This document shows positions 8,866 to 17,132 of a stretch of 64,000 nucleotides of DNA, piece by piece; within the stretch, counting starts at the first letter, position 1; each line of letters begins with the position of its first letter. This stretch comes from Gordonibacter sp. 28C. Its GTDB lineage: Bacteria > Actinomycetota > Coriobacteriia > Coriobacteriales > Eggerthellaceae. The position numbers and the translations under genes were made by a program. Under the pieces are notes generated by a model that was given only the letters and a program-made list of their open reading frames with translations, was not told where the DNA came from and did not search any database. The DNA is taken from the NCBI RefSeq assembly GCF_003339845.1, contig NZ_PPTR01000005.1:62001-126000 (forward strand). Reading direction: 5' to 3'.

Positions 8866-9939
8866 ATGGCAGAGAAAGTGCTCATGAAGGGCAACGAGGC
8901 GCTCGCCGAAGCCGCGATGCGCGCCGGTTGCCGCTTCTTCTTCGGGTATCCCATCACGCCGCAGACGGAGCTCGCGGCCTACATGTCGAAGCGCATGCCG
9001 AAGGTCGGCGGAACGTTTCTGCAGGCCGAAAGCGAGATCGCGGCCATCAACATGGTGTACGGCGCGGCTGCGGCCGGCGCGCGCGTCATGACGTCGTCTT
9101 CGTCGCCGGGCATCTCGCTCAAGGGCGAGGGCATCTCCTACATGGCCGGCGCCGATCTTCCGGGCGTCATCATCAACGTGCAGCGCGGCGGTCCGGGCCT
9201 GGGCGGCATCCAGCCCTCGCAGGCCGATTACTGGCAGGCCACGCGCGCGCTCGGACACGGCGACTTCCGCGTGGTGGTGTACGCGCCCTCCACGGTGCAG
9301 GAGATGGCCGACTACGCGTTCACGGCCTTCGACGTAGCCGACAAGTACCGCACGCCCGTCATGATCCTGGCCGACGGCATGCTCGGCCAGATGATGGAGC
9401 CCGTGGTCATGCCCGAGCCGCACGGCGGCTCCGTCGAGAAGCCCTGGGCCACGACCGGCCACAAGCATCAGCGCGCCCACAACGTGGTGAACTCGCTGTA
9501 CCTCACGGCCGACGAGCTGGAGCGCCTGAACGTGGAGCGCTACGAGCGCTACGCGGCCATCGAGCGCGACGAGCAGCGCGCCGAGACGTTCCTCACGGAA
9601 GACGCCGATATCGTGGTCGTGGCCTTCGGCGCGAGCGCCCGCGTGGCGCGCAGCGCCGTGGTCGAGGCCCGCGCGAAGGGCGTGAAAGCCGGTCTCGTGC
9701 GCCCCATCACGCTCTGGCCGTTCCCGACCGACGCCATCGAAGCCGTCGTTCCCACCGCCAAGGCGTTCCTGGACGTGGAGATGAACATGGGCCAGATGGT
9801 GGACGACGTGCGCCTCGTGGTGGCGGGACGCCGCCCCGTGGAGTTCTTCGGCCGCACCGGCGGCGTCATCCCGACGCCCGTGGAGGTGCTGGCCCGCATC
9901 GAGGACCTGAACGCTCGCATGACGAAGGGAGGGGAGTAA
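8866..9939 (+). CDS. vorB: 2-oxoacid:ferredoxin oxidoreductase, alpha subunit (VorB-like)
   Basis: 357 residues. Begins with the pyrimidine-binding domain pattern GNEALAEAAMRAGCRFFFGYPITPQTE, followed by QAESEIAAINMVYGAAAAGARVMTSSSSPG, which is characteristic of the alpha subunit of ketoisovalerate and ketoglutarate ferredoxin oxidoreductases. With the beta, gamma and delta subunits it catalyses CoA-dependent oxidative decarboxylation of a 2-oxoacid to acyl-CoA and CO2, reversible with low-potential ferredoxin. Resemblance is to VorB (3-methyl-2-oxobutanoate), but substrate cannot be fixed by eye; 2-oxoglutarate or aryl pyruvates are alternatives. The flanking acyl-CoA synthetases would either regenerate or use the acyl-CoA product. 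Confidence 0.88.
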   Translation: MAEKVLMKGNEALAEAAMRAGCRFFFGYPITPQTELAAYMSKRMPKVGGTFLQAESEIAAINMVYGAAAAGARVMTSSSSPGISLKGEGISYMAGADLPGVIINVQRGGPGLGGIQPSQADYWQATRALGHGDFRVVVYAPSTVQEMADYAFTAFDVADKYRTPVMILADGMLGQMMEPVVMPEPHGGSVEKPWATTGHKHQRAHNVVNSLYLTADELERLNVERYERYAAIERDEQRAETFLTEDADIVVVAFGASARVARSAVVEARAKGVKAGLVRPITLWPFPTDAIEAVVPTAKAFLDVEMNMGQMVDDVRLVVAGRRPVEFFGRTGGVIPTPVEVLARIEDLNARMTKGGE

Positions 9940-9942
9940 CCC

Positions 9943-10791
9943 ATGGCTGAGAAGGAACTGAAGACCGTGTTCGAGCGCCCGCACGCCCTGCTGCCCGTGG
10001 TGACGAACTACTGCCCGGGCTGCACGCACGGCATCATCAACCGCTTGGTGGCCGAGTGCCTGGACGAGCTGGACGTGGAGGGCGACGCCGTGGGCGTGGC
10101 CCCGGTGGGCTGCTCCGTCATGGCCTACGACTTCTTCGGCTGCGACATGATCGAGGCCGCCCACGGGCGCGCCCCGGCGGTCGCCACGGCCGTGAAGCGC
10201 GTGCATCCCGACGGCGTGGTGTTCGCCTACCAGGGCGACGGCGACTTGGCCTCCATCGGCATGGCCGAGACCATCCACGCGGCCACGCGCGGCGAGAACA
10301 TCACCGTCATCTTCATCAACAACGCCATCTACGGCATGACGGGAGGCCAGATGGCTCCCACGAGCCTGCCGAACCAGGTGACGCAAACGAGCCCCTACGG
10401 CCGCGACACGGACGCCGCCGGGTTCCCCATCCGCGTGTGCGAGCTGCTGAGCTCGCTCGACGGCGTGGCGTACCTGGAGCGCGTGACGGCCGACTGCCCG
10501 AAGAACGTGCGCAAGGCGAAGAAGGCCATCAAGAAGGCGTTCCAGACCCAGATCGACGGCGCGGGCTACTCGCTCGTGGAGGTGGTGGCCACGTGCCCCA
10601 CGAACTGGGGCATGACGCCGCAGGACTCGTTCACGTGGATGCGCGAGAACATGCTGCCGTACTACCCGCTGGGCGTGTACAAGGACGTGCGCGCCGAGGG
10701 CTTCGCCAACGCGTCGGAAGCCGCCGCGGCGCGCGCGGCCGACTGCCCGATCGCGAACCCTGCCGCGCAGGCGGAAGGAGGTGCGCGATGA
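9943..10791 (+). CDS. 2-oxoacid:ferredoxin oxidoreductase, beta (TPP) subunit
   Basis: 282 residues, thiamine-diphosphate-binding subunit. The motif begins YQGDGDLASIG and ends INNAIYGMTGGQMAPTS (about residues 97-145), the GDG...N pattern that binds Mg-TPP. Cysteines in NYCPGCTHG near the N-terminus and later single cysteines can bind the proximal cluster. Begins 3 bp after the alpha gene; its last codons overlap the gamma start (ATGA). Confidence 0.92.
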   Translation: MAEKELKTVFERPHALLPVVTNYCPGCTHGIINRLVAECLDELDVEGDAVGVAPVGCSVMAYDFFGCDMIEAAHGRAPAVATAVKRVHPDGVVFAYQGDGDLASIGMAETIHAATRGENITVIFINNAIYGMTGGQMAPTSLPNQVTQTSPYGRDTDAAGFPIRVCELLSSLDGVAYLERVTADCPKNVRKAKKAIKKAFQTQIDGAGYSLVEVVATCPTNWGMTPQDSFTWMRENMLPYYPLGVYKDVRAEGFANASEAAAARAADCPIANPAAQAEGGAR

Positions 10792-11324
10792 GCCGCTCCC
10801 TGAACATCGTGCTCGCCGGTTTCGGCGGGCAGGGCGTGCTGTTCGCCGGCAAGCTCATCGCCTACGCCGGCCTGCTGGAGGACCGCGAGGTGTCGTGGCT
10901 GCCCTCCTACGGCCCCGAGATGCGCGGCGGCACCGCGAACTGCAGCGTGTGCCTGTCCGACGACCCCATCGGAAGCCCCCTCGTGCTCTCTCCCAACGCG
11001 CTCATCGCCATGAACCAGCCCTCGCTGGACAAGTTCGCGGACGCCGTGGCCGAGGGCGGCGTCGTGGTGGCCGACTCCACGCTCATCGCCGACATCCCGG
11101 ACATCCCCGGAGCAAAGATGTGCGCCATCCCTGCCACGGCCATGGCCGAGGAGGCCGGCTTCAAGAAGCTCGCCAACATCATCATGGCCGGCAAGCTGTA
11201 CGCCGAGACGCGGTTCTGCGCCGAGGACACGCTCTGGAAGGCCATGGAGAAATGCGTGCCGGCCGGTAAAGCCGCCATGCTGGAGATGAACAAGAAGGCA
11301 TTGCGCCTGGGAATGGAAGCGTAA
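10788..11324 (+). CDS. 2-oxoacid:ferredoxin oxidoreductase, gamma subunit
   Basis: 178 residues with the gamma-subunit signature NIVLAGFGGQGVLFAGKLIAYAG at the N-terminus and LPSYGPEMRGGTANCSVCLSDD near residue 40, which forms part of the CoA-binding side of the complex. Start ATG 10788 overlaps the beta stop by 4 bp and has GGAAGGAGG upstream. Completes the four-subunit enzyme. The next 146 bp before the second cupin regulator carry one palindromic repeat. Confidence 0.92.
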   Translation: MSRSLNIVLAGFGGQGVLFAGKLIAYAGLLEDREVSWLPSYGPEMRGGTANCSVCLSDDPIGSPLVLSPNALIAMNQPSLDKFADAVAEGGVVVADSTLIADIPDIPGAKMCAIPATAMAEEAGFKKLANIIMAGKLYAETRFCAEDTLWKAMEKCVPAGKAAMLEMNKKALRLGMEA

Positions 11325-11376
11325 GCAAGGCGGATTCGCAGGACGAACCGATTGGGACGGATTCGCCGGTTGAACC

Positions 11377-11401
11377 CGTAGGGGCGCTCTCCGGAGCGCC
11401 C
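11377..11401. repeat. GTAGGGGCG-type palindrome
   Basis: CCGTAGGGGCGCTC-TCC-GGAGCGCCC forms a compact hairpin. It belongs to a dispersed family in this window that starts with GTAGGGGC and continues as a G+C-rich hairpin (also near 12252, 14026, 14137, 15277 and 38275). Confidence 0.7.
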
Positions 11402-11470
11402 GCTCGCGCGCAGCGCGAGAACGCGACGACGCAAACCCCGCGGCGTCGCCGAGAGCAAGAAAGGAACCGC

Positions 11471-12022
11471 ATGGTTGAGGTACTGCACGAGATAGGGCTG
11501 CGCATCAAAGGCTTGCGCGAGGCGTGCGACGTCACGCGCGAGGAGATGGCGCGCGACCTGGAGGTGCCGCTCGAGACTTACGAGCGCTGGGAAGAGACGG
11601 GCGAGGACGTGCCCATCTCGGCCATCTACCACATGGCCCACAAGTTCGGCGTGGAGTTCACCGAGATCCTCACCGGCACGGCCGCCAAGCTCGACACCTA
11701 CCAGGTGGTGCGCTGGGGGGAGGGCCGCGAGGTCGACCGCTACCCGGGCTACCACTTCGAGGACCTGGCATGGCGCTACAGCGGCAAGATCATGCAGCCG
11801 CTGCTGGTGGTGCTGGACCCCTCCGACGAGCCCGCGAAGCTCGTGACGCACTCGGGGCAGGAGTTCAACCTGGTGCTGGAGGGCTGCGTCGTGGTGACGT
11901 GGGGCGACAAGGAGTTCGAGCTGTGCGCGGGCGACAGCATCTACTTCAACCCCGAGCATCCGCACGGCCAACGCTGCGAGGGGGACGTGCCCGCCAAGTT
12001 CGTCACCATCATCGCGGAGTAA
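11471..12022 (+). CDS. XRE-type HTH regulator with C-terminal cupin (copy 2)
   Basis: 183 residues, same architecture as the protein at 5256-5840: HTH in residues about 6-65 (IGLRIKGLREACDVTREEMARDL) and cupin in about 105-180 (HSGQEFNLVLEGCVVVTWGDKEFELCAGDSIYFNPEHPHGQR). The two are clearly related but diverged, for example RWGEGREVDRYPGYHFEDLAW here against AADGLSIKRRAGFEYLHKA there. It precedes the second acyl-CoA synthetase and is expected to sense a related acid or CoA ester. Confidence 0.88.
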   Translation: MVEVLHEIGLRIKGLREACDVTREEMARDLEVPLETYERWEETGEDVPISAIYHMAHKFGVEFTEILTGTAAKLDTYQVVRWGEGREVDRYPGYHFEDLAWRYSGKIMQPLLVVLDPSDEPAKLVTHSGQEFNLVLEGCVVVTWGDKEFELCAGDSIYFNPEHPHGQRCEGDVPAKFVTIIAE

Positions 12023-12042
12023 GTTTCGACCTGCGAGTTCGG

Positions 12043-12159
12043 GCCTGCGGGCGGTGGAGGCGGCTCGTGCTCGGGCAGTCCTGAGCTCGCACGAACAGCC
12101 CGCTGGGCTGTTCGGCTCGTGCGGAATCTGCGCGCGAGCCGCCTCCACCGCCCGCAGGC
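12043..12159. repeat. Large palindrome with 25-bp arms
   Basis: Arms at 12043-12067 and 12135-12159 are perfect inverted repeats (GCCTGCGGGCGGTGGAGGCG... outwards). The 67-bp loop holds a further hairpin, GCACGAACAGCCC against GGGCTGTTC...TCGTGC. The whole 117-bp element could fold into a long cruciform or stable RNA hairpin and fills most of the 306-bp gap before the second acyl-CoA synthetase. It may be a repeat element, an attenuator or a strong processing site; no U-tract follows. Confidence 0.75.
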
Positions 12160-12251
12160 TCTCTTGCTGGACGAGGAGCGACCGGGGGAGACGAACTTGT
12201 CGGCGACGACGGGTGAGAAAGTCCAACCTGCGGGGTTTTGCAGGTCGAGCG

Positions 12252-12273
12252 TAGGGGCGATCTCCTGATCGCC
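12252..12273. repeat. GTAGGGGCG-type palindrome
   Basis: GTAGGGGCGATC-TCCT-GATCGCCC hairpin, about 55 bp upstream of the second acyl-CoA synthetase start. Same dispersed family as 11377-11401. Confidence 0.7.
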
Positions 12274-12328
12274 CGTTCCGGCGGAGCCGGGAAATTGCAG
12301 GTATCGGTACGAGAGGAAAGCGCTGCAC

Positions 12329-14002
12329 GTGGATTACATACTCAAGAAATACTGTCCCCGCATCGAGTTCGACTCCTACGAGGACTTCTTCGAGAACTTT
12401 CGAATCGACGTGCCCGAGGCGTTCAACTTCGGGTTCGACGTGGTGGACGAGTGGGCGCGCGTGGAGCCCGAGAAGCGGGCGCTCGTGTGGTGCGACGACC
12501 ACGACGGCGAGCGTACGTTCACGTTCACCGACCTGTCGCGCCTGTCGAACCAGGCGGCCAACGCGTTCGCGAAGCTCGGCATCGGCAAGGGCGACGTGGT
12601 CATGATGATCCTGCGCCGCCGCTGGGAGTACTGGGTGTGCGCCGTCGCGCTGTGCAAGCTGGGCGCCACCATCATCCCCGCGTCGCTGCAGCTCACGAAG
12701 AAGGACATCGCGTACCGCGCCAACAACGCGCAGGTGAAGATGATGGTGTGCGTGAACGACGACTACGTGTGCGCGCAGGCCGAGGAGGCGCTGCCCGACT
12801 CGCCCTCCATCGCCAACCGTGTGATCGTGGCGGGCGAGCGCGACGGCTGGACCCCGTTCGACGAGCTCATCGCGGGTGAGTCCGAGACGTTCGAGCGTCC
12901 GTGCGGAGAGGCCGGCGTCACGAGCAAGGACACCATGCTCATCTACTTCACCTCCGGCACCACGGGCATGGCGAAGGCCGTGCGCCACAACTTCGCGCAC
13001 CCGCTGGGGCACATCATCACGGCGAAGTACTGGCAGCAGGTGGAGGAGGATGCGCTGCACATGAGCGTGACCGACAGCGGCTGGGCGAAGTTCGGCTGGG
13101 GCAAGATCTACGGCCAGTGGATAGCCGGCGCCACCATCTTCGCCTACGACATGGACAAGTTCGTGCCCGCGAAGCTGCTGCAGAAGATCCAGGACTACCG
13201 GCTGACCACGTTCTGCGCCCCGCCCACGATGTACCGCTTCATGCTGCAGGAGGACGTGGCGTCCTACGACCTGTCGAGCGTGCACAACTTCGCCACGGCG
13301 GGCGAGCCGCTGAACGCCGAGGTGACCATCGCGTGGAAGCGCCTGACCGGCAAGAACATCCGCGAGGGCTTCGGCCAGACCGAGGGCCCGGTGCTGCTGG
13401 CGACGTTCCCGTGGGTGGAGCCGCGCCCCGGTTCCATGGGCAAACCGTCGCCGCTTTTGAACATCAAGCTTCTGGACGACGACGGCAACGAGGTTCCTGA
13501 CGGCGAGGAGGGCGCGATCTGCGTCACGGGCCTCAAGGAGGCGTACCCGCCGGGTCTGTTCACGGGCTACTACCGCGACGAGGAGCGCACGCGCGAGGCC
13601 GTGGGCGGGGAGTACTACAACCTGCACGACATGGCGTGGCGCGACTCCGACGGCTACTGCTTCTTCGTGGGTCGCAACGACGACGTCATCAAGTGCTCGG
13701 GCTATCGCATCGGCCCCTTCGAGGTGGAGAGCGCGCTCGTGGAGCATCCCGCCGTGGTGGAGTGCGCCGTTACGGCCGCGCCCGACCCCATCCGCGGCAA
13801 GGTGGTGAAGGCCACCGTCGTGCTGGCGAAGGGTTGGGAGCCCTCCGACGAGCTGGTCAAGGAGCTTCAGAACCACGTGAAGCACACGACGGCGCCCTAC
13901 AAGTACCCGCGCATCGTGGAGTTCGTGGACGAGCTGCCCAAGACCATCGGCGGCAAGATCAAGCGCAAGCTCATCCGCAACAACGACGGCATCGAGGACT
14001 GA
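12329..14002 (+). CDS. AMP-forming acyl-CoA synthetase (copy 2)
   Basis: 557 residues, closely similar in layout to 5973-7751. It shows YFTSGTTGMAKAVRH (phosphate loop), IREGFGQTEGPVLLATFPW, YYNLHDMAWRDSDGYCFFVGRNDDVIK and the C-terminal lysine motif LPKTIGGKIKRK. Predicted to form acyl-CoA from an organic acid with ATP and CoA. Starts at GTG 12329 after GAGAGGAAAG; no ATG fits the domain start. The pairing with its own cupin regulator suggests a different acid from copy 1. A strong intrinsic terminator follows at 14077. Confidence 0.86.
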   Translation: MDYILKKYCPRIEFDSYEDFFENFRIDVPEAFNFGFDVVDEWARVEPEKRALVWCDDHDGERTFTFTDLSRLSNQAANAFAKLGIGKGDVVMMILRRRWEYWVCAVALCKLGATIIPASLQLTKKDIAYRANNAQVKMMVCVNDDYVCAQAEEALPDSPSIANRVIVAGERDGWTPFDELIAGESETFERPCGEAGVTSKDTMLIYFTSGTTGMAKAVRHNFAHPLGHIITAKYWQQVEEDALHMSVTDSGWAKFGWGKIYGQWIAGATIFAYDMDKFVPAKLLQKIQDYRLTTFCAPPTMYRFMLQEDVASYDLSSVHNFATAGEPLNAEVTIAWKRLTGKNIREGFGQTEGPVLLATFPWVEPRPGSMGKPSPLLNIKLLDDDGNEVPDGEEGAICVTGLKEAYPPGLFTGYYRDEERTREAVGGEYYNLHDMAWRDSDGYCFFVGRNDDVIKCSGYRIGPFEVESALVEHPAVVECAVTAAPDPIRGKVVKATVVLAKGWEPSDELVKELQNHVKHTTAPYKYPRIVEFVDELPKTIGGKIKRKLIRNNDGIED

Positions 14003-14076
14003 CGGAAAACCTCGCCGGTTGCCCGCAGGGGCGGACTGCCGCTCGCCCGACGCCGAAACGACAAAAGCAGATCGAC

Positions 14077-14118
14077 AACGCGGCGAGCGCACGGTGCGCT
14101 TGCCGCGTTTCTTTTTTT
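14077..14118 (+). terminator. Intrinsic terminator after acyl-CoA synthetase 2
   Basis: Stem AACGCGGC / GCCGCGTT with an inner AGCGCAC / GTGCGCT extension, then TTCTTTTTTT. It closes the 5-14 kb gene group. The remainder of the gap 14003-14322 contains two GTAGGGGC-type repeats (14026 degenerate; 14137-14156) and the presumed promoter of the next gene. Confidence 0.85.
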
Positions 14119-14136
14119 GTTGCGACCGTTCGCGCC

Positions 14137-14156
14137 GGGCGGGCAGCAGCCCGCCC
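14137..14156. repeat. GTAGGGGCG-type palindrome, inverted orientation
   Basis: GGGCGGGC-AGCA-GCCCGCCC followed by TTAC, i.e. the reverse complement of the GTA-GGGCGGGC-TGCT-GCCCGCCC form seen at 38275-38298. Confidence 0.7.
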
Positions 14157-14322
14157 TTACTGAGGTTCCCCGGGTTGCTCTTCGAAGGCGTTTTTGCTTT
14201 ACGGCGAACCCTCCGGCGGGCACCAACCTCCCCGCTCTTTCCGCATGGCAACCGCGTTTAACTTGCTTCTGGTACAATCAAGCACATTGCGTGCAGTGTA
14301 GACAGGACGGGAGGTGCGAGGC

Positions 14323-15264
14323 ATGGTCGAGATCGTCGATCTGCGCGATTGCGGGAAAAGCGGCCTTTTCTACGGAGGGCGCGCAGGGCAGAAAGAGGGC
14401 ATCCTCATCGACGGCGAGCCGTGGATCGCGAAGTACCCGCGCACCACGCGCGATTTGCAGGGCAGGCATCTGCCTCCTTACACATCGAGCCCTGTTTCCG
14501 AATACGTGGGCGCGCGCATCTACGCGTCGCTCGGCATTCCCGTCCACGAGACGATGCTCGGCTATCGGGCGGGCAAGGTCGTGTGCGCATGCAAGGACTT
14601 CACGTATCCTGACAAGCGCCTGTTCGAGTTCAGGGAGATCAAGAACGCGCTTTCGGATGACGATGCGGGCTTCAGCTCGGCGCCGTCGGACGGCGAGAGC
14701 GTGTATTTGGGCGACGTGCTGGCCGCTATCGAGACATCCGAGCTTCTGCGAGCGGTGCCGGGCGTGCGGGAGCGTTTCTGGGACATGTTCGTGACGGACG
14801 CCTTCATCAAGAACCCCGACCGCAACAACGGCAACTGGGGCCTGCTCATGGACGCGACGCGCTCCTACGAACTGGCACCGGTGTACGATTTGGGCAGCTC
14901 GCTGTTCAGCAAAAGAAGCCCCTCCCTCGTCGAGAGCCGCCTGTCCGACGAGGACGAGATCGAGCAGGATGCGTTCGGCACGAACGTGTCGTGCTACCGG
15001 TTGCCGACCGAGGACGGCCGGGGCCGCGCCATCCATCCGTTCGAGTACCTCGCCTCCACGCGCAACCCCGATTTGGACGCAGCCGTGGTCCGGTTCGTCG
15101 AAGCGGTGGACCTGGACGCCGTCTTCGCCGTCATCGACGGCGTGCCCGCCGAGGCGTTCGGTCGACCGCTCATGACGGAGGGCGTGCGATCTTCGCACAA
15201 GCTGCTGCTCCGCCGCCGTTTGGAGGAGGGCTTTCTTCCCGTTTATCGGCGGATCGTAGGATAG
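14323..15264 (+). CDS. HipA/CtkA-like kinase
   Basis: 313 residues. The HipA-type kinase core is visible: the catalytic segment [17 protein letters not shown] (residues about 159-175, with D166, N169/N171 as expected catalytic and metal ligands) and the downstream PVYDLGSS (186-193) that binds Mg. The N-terminus, WIAKYPRTT near residue 34, supplies the ATP-binding lysine. This pattern is that of the small CtkA/HipA-like Ser/Thr kinases rather than full HipA (about 440 residues). No HipB-like antitoxin gene lies beside it, so it may not be a toxin. Start chosen at ATG 14323 behind GGGAGGTGCGAGGC. Confidence 0.78.
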   Translation: MVEIVDLRDCGKSGLFYGGRAGQKEGILIDGEPWIAKYPRTTRDLQGRHLPPYTSSPVSEYVGARIYASLGIPVHETMLGYRAGKVVCACKDFTYPDKRLFEFREIKNALSDDDAGFSSAPSDGESVYLGDVLAAIETSELLRAVPGVRERFWDMFVTDAFIKNPDRNNGNWGLLMDATRSYELAPVYDLGSSLFSKRSPSLVESRLSDEDEIEQDAFGTNVSCYRLPTEDGRGRAIHPFEYLASTRNPDLDAAVVRFVEAVDLDAVFAVIDGVPAEAFGRPLMTEGVRSSHKLLLRRRLEEGFLPVYRRIVG

Positions 15265-15327
15265 GCTCTGCCGCCGTAGGGGCCCGCCCCGCGTCGTCCC
15301 GAGCGCAGTCCGAAAGGGCTCGCCCCA

Positions 15328-15357
15328 TGTCATCCTGAGCGCAGGTCGAAGGATCTC
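15328..15357. repeat. TGTCATCCTGAGCG-family repeat, single copy
   Basis: TGTCATCCTGAGCGCAGG followed by TCGAAGGATCTC. A degenerate second unit may precede it (GTCGTCCCGAGCGCAGTC near 15293). Also a short GTAGGGGC unit at 15277. It sits immediately upstream of the ArfB-like gene. Confidence 0.7.
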
Positions 15358-15382
15358 CTGCCGCAATGGTATGATACCTGCC

Positions 15383-15760
15383 ATGGATTCCGATCAGCCG
15401 ACATACCGGGACTTCGCCCGTTGGGCGCAGCAGCCGCTCGATGAGATCGCGCGCGACTGCGACGTGCAGGTGTTCCGCGCGAGCGGGCCGGGCGGCCAGT
15501 GCGTGAACACCACCGACTCCGCCGTGCGCATGACGCATCTGCCGAGCGGCCTCGCGGTCACGTCGCGCGAGTCGCGCAGCCAGTTCCGCAACCGGCAGCT
15601 CTGCCTGCAGAAGCTGCGCCGCCTGTTCGAGGCCAAGGCGCGCCCGCCGAAGGTGCGCCGCGCCACGAAGATTCCCCGCCGGGCCAAGGAGGCGCGCCTG
15701 GCCGACAAGCGCCGCCGCGCCGAGACGAAGGCCAAGCGTCGGCGCGTGGAAGGGGACTGA
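15383..15760 (+). CDS. ArfB-like ribosome rescue factor (GGQ domain)
   Basis: 125 residues. Contains the class I release-factor catalytic loop [21 protein letters not shown], whose GGQ hydrolyses peptidyl-tRNA, followed by a strongly basic tail rich in K and R ([25 protein letters not shown]). There is no codon-recognition domain, so it is expected to release stalled ribosomes without a stop codon, as ArfB (YaeJ) does by placing its basic tail in the empty mRNA channel. A TATGAT box lies just before ATG 15383 and no Shine-Dalgarno is visible, so the mRNA could be leaderless; an in-frame ATG at 15371 would add four residues. Confidence 0.85.
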   Translation: MDSDQPTYRDFARWAQQPLDEIARDCDVQVFRASGPGGQCVNTTDSAVRMTHLPSGLAVTSRESRSQFRNRQLCLQKLRRLFEAKARPPKVRRATKIPRRAKEARLADKRRRAETKAKRRRVEGD

Positions 15761-16010
15761 GCGGATCGCTCGGCCGAATCGAGGTAGGCGGCGCGGCTGC
15801 GGCCGCCCGACCGAGGCGGAAGGGTTCTGGTTGCGTCCGTGGCGGCCGTCTTCGATCGTCGGCGCGCCAGCCACGGGTTCCCGCGTTGCCGGCGCGTTGC
15901 GCAGCGGCTGGCGAGCCGTTGGTTGCGCGGGGCGCTGCGAGGGCGTGACAATGAAGGCCACGACAAGCACGCGTGCGGCCCGGTCCCGCGCGCGAGGAAG
16001 CGAGGCCCTC

Positions 16011-16988
16011 ATGATCCCCGACCAGTGGTACGCCGTCATGGCATCCTCCGAAGTGAAGCCCGGCCGCCCTGTGGGCGTCGTGCGTTTCGGGCGGCGGCTC
16101 GTGCTGTGGCGCGACGCGGAGGGCGACGTGGCCTGCTTGGACGGCACCTGCTGCCATCGCGGCGCGGACCTCGCGGCGGGACGCGTGGAGGGCGGGCACG
16201 TGCACTGCCCCTTCCACGGCCTGCGCTACGCGGCCGACGGGCGCGTCGTGGCCATCCCGGCCAACGGCCTTGGGGCCGAGGTGCCCGAGAACTTCCGCGT
16301 GCGGCCGTGGCTGGCGGTGGACGCGTTCGGCTTCATCTGGGTGTTCTACGGCAAGCCCGCCGACGCCCCCGACGACCTGCCCATGTTCCAGGAGCTTCGC
16401 CACGGCTTCCCGTACGCCGAGCGCTCGGAGGTGTGGGACGTGCACTACTCGCGCGCCATCGAGAACCAGCTCGACGTGATCCACCTGCCGTTCGTGCATC
16501 CGAACACCATCGGGCGGGGCCATAAGACGGTCGTGAACGGACCTGTGACGAAATGGGACGCCGACACGCTCACGTTCTACGTGAAGAACGAGCCCGACCG
16601 CGGCCAGACGCCGCAGACGGCCGACGAGATCGAGGATTGGGAGCAGCTGAACAGCCTGCAGTACCGGGTGCCGAACCTCTGGCAGAATCGCATCTCCGAC
16701 GACCTGCGCATCTTCGCGGCGTTCGCGCCTATCGACGACGACCACGTGAAGATATACCTGCGCCTCTACCAGCGCATGGTGCGCGTGCCCGTCCTGCTCG
16801 GCCTCGTGTGCGCCCTCGGCAACGTGGCGAACGGCGTGATCCTGCACCAGGACCGCCGCGTCGTGCTCACGCAGCGACCGAAGAAGACCGAGCTGCAGAT
16901 GGGCGAGAACCTGCTGCGCGGCGACCGTCCCGTCATAGAGTTCCGCTCCCGCCGCGACGAGCTCAAGCGCGCCGCCGAGGGACGCTAG
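16011..16988 (+). CDS. Rieske non-heme iron oxygenase-like protein
   Basis: 325 residues. A Rieske [2Fe-2S] domain occupies residues about 5-105 with C47-x-H49 and C66-x2-H69 (CCHRGADL, CPFHGLRY). The following catalytic domain keeps the full NX2DX2HX4H iron motif, N152, D155, H158 and H163 (NQLDVIHLPFVH). Both centres look intact, as in aromatic-ring or O-demethylating oxygenases. Such enzymes need O2, which is odd in an organism that otherwise looks strictly anaerobic. A reductase partner is not adjacent. Start ATG 16011 follows GAGGAAGCGAGG. Alternative: a microaerobic detoxification enzyme or a protein using another acceptor. The gap 15761-16010 shows nothing else recognisable. Confidence 0.85.
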   Translation: MIPDQWYAVMASSEVKPGRPVGVVRFGRRLVLWRDAEGDVACLDGTCCHRGADLAAGRVEGGHVHCPFHGLRYAADGRVVAIPANGLGAEVPENFRVRPWLAVDAFGFIWVFYGKPADAPDDLPMFQELRHGFPYAERSEVWDVHYSRAIENQLDVIHLPFVHPNTIGRGHKTVVNGPVTKWDADTLTFYVKNEPDRGQTPQTADEIEDWEQLNSLQYRVPNLWQNRISDDLRIFAAFAPIDDDHVKIYLRLYQRMVRVPVLLGLVCALGNVANGVILHQDRRVVLTQRPKKTELQMGENLLRGDRPVIEFRSRRDELKRAAEGR

Positions 16989-17132
16989 AACGGCGAAGCG
17001 TTCGCGGCCGGGCGGCTGCGATGCTGGGAGGCGGCAAGGGCGGGTCCGTTCAACCGGACGGGCGAGGGCGGTTGCAAGGCCGTCTTTCTGCCGTTCCGGC
17101 AAGTGTTCGGCGGGCAAGTGAGAACAGCCCGA

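Noticed and set aside
12022-12328. Small protein gene upstream of the second acyl-CoA synthetase
   Set aside because: The open frames there are formed by the large palindrome and a short repeat, so they reflect structure, not coding.
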